Made by a program: the position numbers and the translations under genes
Source of the DNA: CAYZXL01 sp964482435
GTDB lineage: Bacteria; Auribacterota; JABMQX01
NCBI GenBank assembly: GCA_964482435.1
Contig: CAYZXL010000001.1
Location: 1-64,000, forward strand
Reading direction: 5' to 3'
Length of the DNA: 64,000 bases
Shown here: piece after piece, positions 61,129-64,000 of the stretch
Layout: each line of letters opens with the position of its first letter
How positions within the stretch are numbered: position 1 is the stretch's first letter
Notes under the pieces: generated by a model
Seen by the model: only the letters and a program-made list of their open reading frames with translations
Database searches by the model: none
Told to the model about the DNA's origin: nothing

Positions 61129-61404
61129 AACGCGCCCCCCTTAGCTGACCTTGAGTTCGGTTCATCCGCAACGAATCACCTTTTGCTCCGGCTGCTCCGC
61201 CGGAATTCTCGGCAGTTTACTGATCGCGTCCCGGCGATGCTGGTCAGTGTGGTTTCGGTTTACGCGGATTGAATGAGGGGCCTGATCTTCCAACGGGGCC
61301 CTCGCTCGGCATCATGATGGGGCCGGCAACCGAGGATTGTCAAGGGAGATTTCGGCACGGAGGGGAACCTGAGATGGACGCGGACGAACGCGGAGCGGCA
61401 CTTA

Positions 61405-61460
61405 GACAGGATGAACATGATTATCCAGTGTATCCTGTTATCCTGCCGAAATCCCCGTTT
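61405..61460. repeat. ACAGGAT-type repeat copy
   Basis: GACAGGATGAACATGATTAT and CCAGTGTATCCTGTTATCC, followed by TGCCGAAATCC, form an imperfect palindrome of the dispersed family. Confidence 0.65.
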
Positions 61461-61669
61461 ATTCGTAACCTCCCACTTCCCGGTGGAGAGCGCAAGCGGC
61501 TCCCCACACTCCGGACCGTCATCCGCGTGCATCTGCGTTCATCTGCGGTTCGTCCTCCCAACCCGTCACTGAGGCTTTGCCTTTCTTCTTCTCAGGCCAC
61601 AGTCGGGGCCGCCCTGCCTGTACGAGCCTTACCCCTCAAATGCAGCCGCACCCACCCCTCCGGGATTCA

Positions 61670-61698
61670 TTGACAAAACAGCAAGAATAATGTACAAT
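61670..61698 (+). promoter_or_regulatory. Near-consensus sigma-70 promoter
   Basis: TTGACA (61670-61675), a 17-base spacer and TACAAT (61693-61698; five of six). This is the best -35/-10 match in the window, yet the next gene starts more than 600 bases downstream. Confidence 0.7.
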
Positions 61699-61864
61699 CC
61701 TGTCAAAAAGACACATCTCAACCCATGCCCGATGCCAGGAACACAACATGCTCCAAGCGCACATTTCCCTCGCACTCCCTGTCCATTTTCGACCAGCACC
61801 CGTTATTCCCGAAACCGCGAATGGGTCTGCCTGTGTTTCAGCGGGTCACCTCGGTGCACACTCT

Positions 61865-62010
61865 TTGTACCGCCGGCATCCTGCCGGCTGGCCCGGGGGC
61901 ATGCTGCCCCCAATTCTGAGGGCGGGACGCCCTCAGGACAGCCGCCGAGACGGCGGCGTTACCACCGCCAGACAACCCTTAAAATGCAGCCGCACCCCCG
62001 CGAATGGCGA
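61865..62010 (+). repeat. GC-rich four-hairpin repeat, copy 2
   Basis: Starts TGTACCGCCGGCATCCTGCC, then the GGGGGCATG/GCCCCC, GAGGGCG/CGCCCTC and CCGCCG/CGGCGG hairpins in the same order as at 14080-14224, and a tail CCCTTAAAATGCAGCCGCAC. A lone copy of the tail (CCCCTCAAATGCAGCCGCAC) lies at 61632-61652. Confidence 0.75.
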
Positions 62011-62323
62011 GAAACCACGAACTCTCCCCGCCACCTGGGCCTTTTTTCATCTTCCCGGGCCTGAACGTATCTCGCTCTCCATAAGTAGATTATATTGCAA
62101 ATCCTCACCCCAAAAAGGCCCAAAAAGGCCCACTTTCTCCCCGTCCCGTATTTTTATACAAAGCCGCCTGCTCGCTGTTCCTTTTACAGGCATGCAGCGA
62201 CGTTCTCCCCTCTTGATAATCCTCGTCCAGGGCGTTATCATCCTGCGGGGTACATTGAAGGACATGTTTTCGGGGGGGACCGTCTCCGAAATCCGTTCAT
62301 CTCCTAAAAGGAGGCCGCGAGAA

Positions 62324-63676
62324 GTGAACAGACTGAAAGCCATATTCGTTCTCATCGTCTGCGTTATCCCCTGCGCCGCCGCGCCGAGCGAAGCCGAAAA
62401 GCCCATCGGCACTCTCCTCCACCATGACGACTGGCATCCGGACAAGGGAGGCTGGCAGACGTGGTGTCAGCGAGAGGAAATCTCGCCGAAATTCTGGGTT
62501 GACCAAGAGGTTTTCCTTAAAGGCAAAAGCTCGCTCGCCATATCCGGCGGTGGAAATCCGGCCGCACACGGGAGGTGGGAGAAGGTCGTCAACGGAATCG
62601 CCGGGCAGAAGTGGTATCGGCTCAGCGCCCACTACAAGACAAAGGGCGTGCGCTACGAAAGGCAGCACGTCATCGCCCGGCTCGACTGGCTCGACGAGAA
62701 AGGAGAGCGGACTGAGCAGCCGGATTATCTGACCAGGGTCTCGGATGAAGGCGAATGGAAATTGACCGAGGGGATATTCCAGGCGCCGAGAAAGGCGCAA
62801 GCCGTGAAAATCGAGCTTCATCTCGCCTGGTCGGCGGAGGGAACGGTGTGGTGGGATGACGTGCGCCTCGACGAAGTGGCGCAGCCGAAAGGAAGGCGGG
62901 TGACACTCACAACCGTCTTTCATCGCCCGCAGGGAAGCGCGTCCTCCGAGGAAAACGCCCGCCAGTTCTGTAGAATGCTGGAGCTAACGGCGAAGCACCG
63001 TCCCGACATCGTCTGCCTGCCGGAGGCAATCAATGTGGTAGGGACTCATCTCAGTTACGTCGAAGCGGCGGAACCCGTCCCCGGCCCGACGACGAAAGCG
63101 ATTGGGGAGGTGGCAAAACGCCTTAAGTTCTATGTGGTTGCGGCTTTGATGGAGCGGGATGGCAAGTGCGTTTACAACACCGCAGTGCTCATGGGGCGAG
63201 ATGGGGAGATTGTCGGGAAGTACCGGAAGGTCTATCTGCCGAGGGAGGAAGTGGAAGGGGGCGTAACGCCGGGCGATGACTATCCGGTTTTTCAGACCGA
63301 CTTCGGCAAGGTCGGAATAATGATATGCTGGGACGTGCAGTACGTTGATCCGGCGAGGGCTTTGGCAGCCCAGGGAGCGGACGTGATTCTCCTGCCTATC
63401 TGGGGCGGGGACGTGACTCTCGCCAAAGCAAGGGCCATCGAGAACCAGATCTATCTTGTCACCTCTGGCTACGACATGCCGACGTTCATCATCGGCCCTC
63501 TCGGCAGCGTCCTCGCTCAAGCGAGCAAGGAGAAGCCGGTCGTTTCTCAGGTCGTGGACCTCGACGAGAGATACAGGCAGTCGTGGCTCGGCGATATGAA
63601 AGCAAGGTTCTGGAAAGAGTGGCGGGCCGACGTCAAAATGCCCGGCTGGTCTGAGGGAACCGCCGATGAACGCTGA
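62324..63676 (+). CDS. Secreted carbon-nitrogen hydrolase (nitrilase superfamily)
   Basis: A 450-residue protein starting at the GTG at 62324 behind AAAAGGAGG. A signal peptide (LKAIFVLIVCVIPCAAAPS) is followed by a beta-sandwich of about 170 residues (HHDDWHPDKGGWQTWCQREE to GTVWWDDVRLDEV) that looks like a carbohydrate-binding jelly roll. The C-terminal half is a nitrilase-fold amidase with the Glu-Lys-Cys triad: Glu in IVCLPEAI, Lys in GKYRKVYLP, Cys in IMICWDVQYV. The family cleaves C-N bonds other than peptide bonds. Export plus a binding domain suggests an amide on an extracellular polymer, by inference. The strong promoter at 61670 may serve it. Confidence 0.85.
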   Translation: MNRLKAIFVLIVCVIPCAAAPSEAEKPIGTLLHHDDWHPDKGGWQTWCQREEISPKFWVDQEVFLKGKSSLAISGGGNPAAHGRWEKVVNGIAGQKWYRLSAHYKTKGVRYERQHVIARLDWLDEKGERTEQPDYLTRVSDEGEWKLTEGIFQAPRKAQAVKIELHLAWSAEGTVWWDDVRLDEVAQPKGRRVTLTTVFHRPQGSASSEENARQFCRMLELTAKHRPDIVCLPEAINVVGTHLSYVEAAEPVPGPTTKAIGEVAKRLKFYVVAALMERDGKCVYNTAVLMGRDGEIVGKYRKVYLPREEVEGGVTPGDDYPVFQTDFGKVGIMICWDVQYVDPARALAAQGADVILLPIWGGDVTLAKARAIENQIYLVTSGYDMPTFIIGPLGSVLAQASKEKPVVSQVVDLDERYRQSWLGDMKARFWKEWRADVKMPGWSEGTADER

Positions 63677-63699
63677 TACACGCCGATTGGTCTTCCGTC

Positions 63700-63810
63700 C
63701 ATCAGTGTACCGCCGGCATCTTGCCGGCTGGCTCGGGGGGATCTTGCCCCCTAATGCGGCGAGGTTCCCCTCAATGCTGCCGCCAAGACGGCGGCGTTAC
63801 TGCGTCCATC
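63700..63810 (+). repeat. GC-rich four-hairpin repeat, copy 3 (partly degraded)
   Basis: Begins GTGTACCGCCGGCATCTTGC, keeps the first hairpin and the last (CCGCC/GGCGG), while the middle ones are damaged. It lies just after the nitrilase gene. Confidence 0.7.
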
Positions 63811-63879
63811 TGCGGCTAAAACTAATGTACTTCGCACAGAAAGGCCGTCGTCTCGTTCATTGAAATGAGGAATGGAATT

Positions 63880-64000
63880 ATGATTAAACACCTGGCAAAA
63901 GCAGCAGTTATCGGCTGCACGGCAGTTGGCTGCCTGGCAGCGGAACGGTCACAGGGGCAACCGAAAACGAAAATCGGCTATCGAACACAAGCGTACTCGC
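63880..64000 (+). CDS. Secreted protein, 5' end only
   Basis: From the ATG at 63880, behind TGAGGAATGG, 40 codons are visible: a signal peptide with cysteines (HLAKAAVIGCTAVGCLAAE) followed by GQPKTKIGYRTQAY. The pattern AVGCLAAE could be a weak lipobox. The product cannot be told from this part. Confidence 0.6.
   Translation, partial: MIKHLAKAAVIGCTAVGCLAAERSQGQPKTKIGYRTQAYS

Noticed and set aside
1..64000. tRNA, rRNA and tmRNA genes
   Set aside because: I looked for cloverleaf arms, TTCGA loops next to CCA ends and conserved rRNA segments and saw none; a covariance search would be needed to exclude a diverged one.

Overview
The window is bacterial, Gram-negative and most likely metagenome-assembled: it carries a 100-N scaffold gap at 18949-19048. 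Outer-membrane biogenesis genes (BamD-like, LptE-like, a lipid A acyltransferase-like protein) indicate an LPS or lipid A type envelope. Many secreted proteins have lamin-tail, CARDB, NHL or beta-helix modules, four of them share a C-terminal module ending in R-F-Y-(R/K), and there is an H-X9-DG pseudopilin and a secreted polysaccharide-degrading repertoire. Together these point to the PVC superphylum or a neighbouring lineage (Verrucomicrobiota, Lentisphaerota, Planctomycetota, Omnitrophota, Hydrogenedentes or Sumerlaeota type). There is no rRNA or other phylogenetic marker for a firmer call. Many starts are GTG or TTG, often overlapping the preceding stop codon.

Layout. 1-5.5 kb: a partial lamin-tail surface protein, then bamD-lptE-holA facing rpsT. 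5.6-10.6 kb: a two-gene restriction-modification-like pair and a secreted DUF5060 glycosidase-like protein. 11-18 kb: comEC with a small membrane protein, two hypothetical genes and an MFS transporter. 18.3-26.3 kb: a CARDB protein broken by the assembly gap, a Tat-exported aldo/keto reductase, and a catabolic run of S46 peptidase, GH43-like enzyme and PL11 rhamnogalacturonan lyase. 26.3-33.4 kb: a solitary DNA methyltransferase, a DUF4405 membrane protein, an NHL protein, endonuclease V, rsfS-argS, a DUF5678-retropepsin pair, yacG and an FmdB-type zinc ribbon. 33.6-37.8 kb: a deleted beta-helix gene, groEL and groES separated by a dispersed repeat, and a membrane protein. 38.2-40.0 kb: an intact IS66-family element with an 8-bp target duplication. 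40.05-42.5 kb: a promoter, a cobalamin riboswitch and a terminator ahead of a secreted beta-propeller gene and a pseudopilin gene. 42.6-45.2 kb: an overlapping pair made of a ComEC-like metallo-beta-lactamase protein and an unknown partner. 46-52 kb: acyltransferase, acyl-CoA ligase, an orphan sigma-54 response regulator, pyruvoyl arginine decarboxylase and KDPG aldolase. 52.5-64 kb: heparinase II/III, a GT2-like transferase, an MBL hydrolase, a metallophosphoesterase, a 22-residue-repeat membrane protein, a chimeric methyltransferase/integrase relic and a secreted nitrilase-type amidohydrolase.

The strongest candidate for an undescribed system is the B12-riboswitch operon at 40.05-42.46 kb. 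A secreted beta-propeller under cobalamin control recalls the BtuG surface B12-capture proteins of Bacteroides, but here it is paired with a type II-secretion-like pseudopilin. Second is the MBL/partner pair at 42.6-45.2 kb, which is built like a two-gene conflict system.

The noncoding DNA is full of dispersed repeats. One family consists of long imperfect palindromes built from ACAGGAT and CCGCAGAG units and occurs in at least eight intergenic spots. Parts of it also appear in frame inside two neighbouring genes. A second family is a four-hairpin GC-rich element with three clear copies. One repeat separates groES from groEL. No tRNA, rRNA or CRISPR array was seen.
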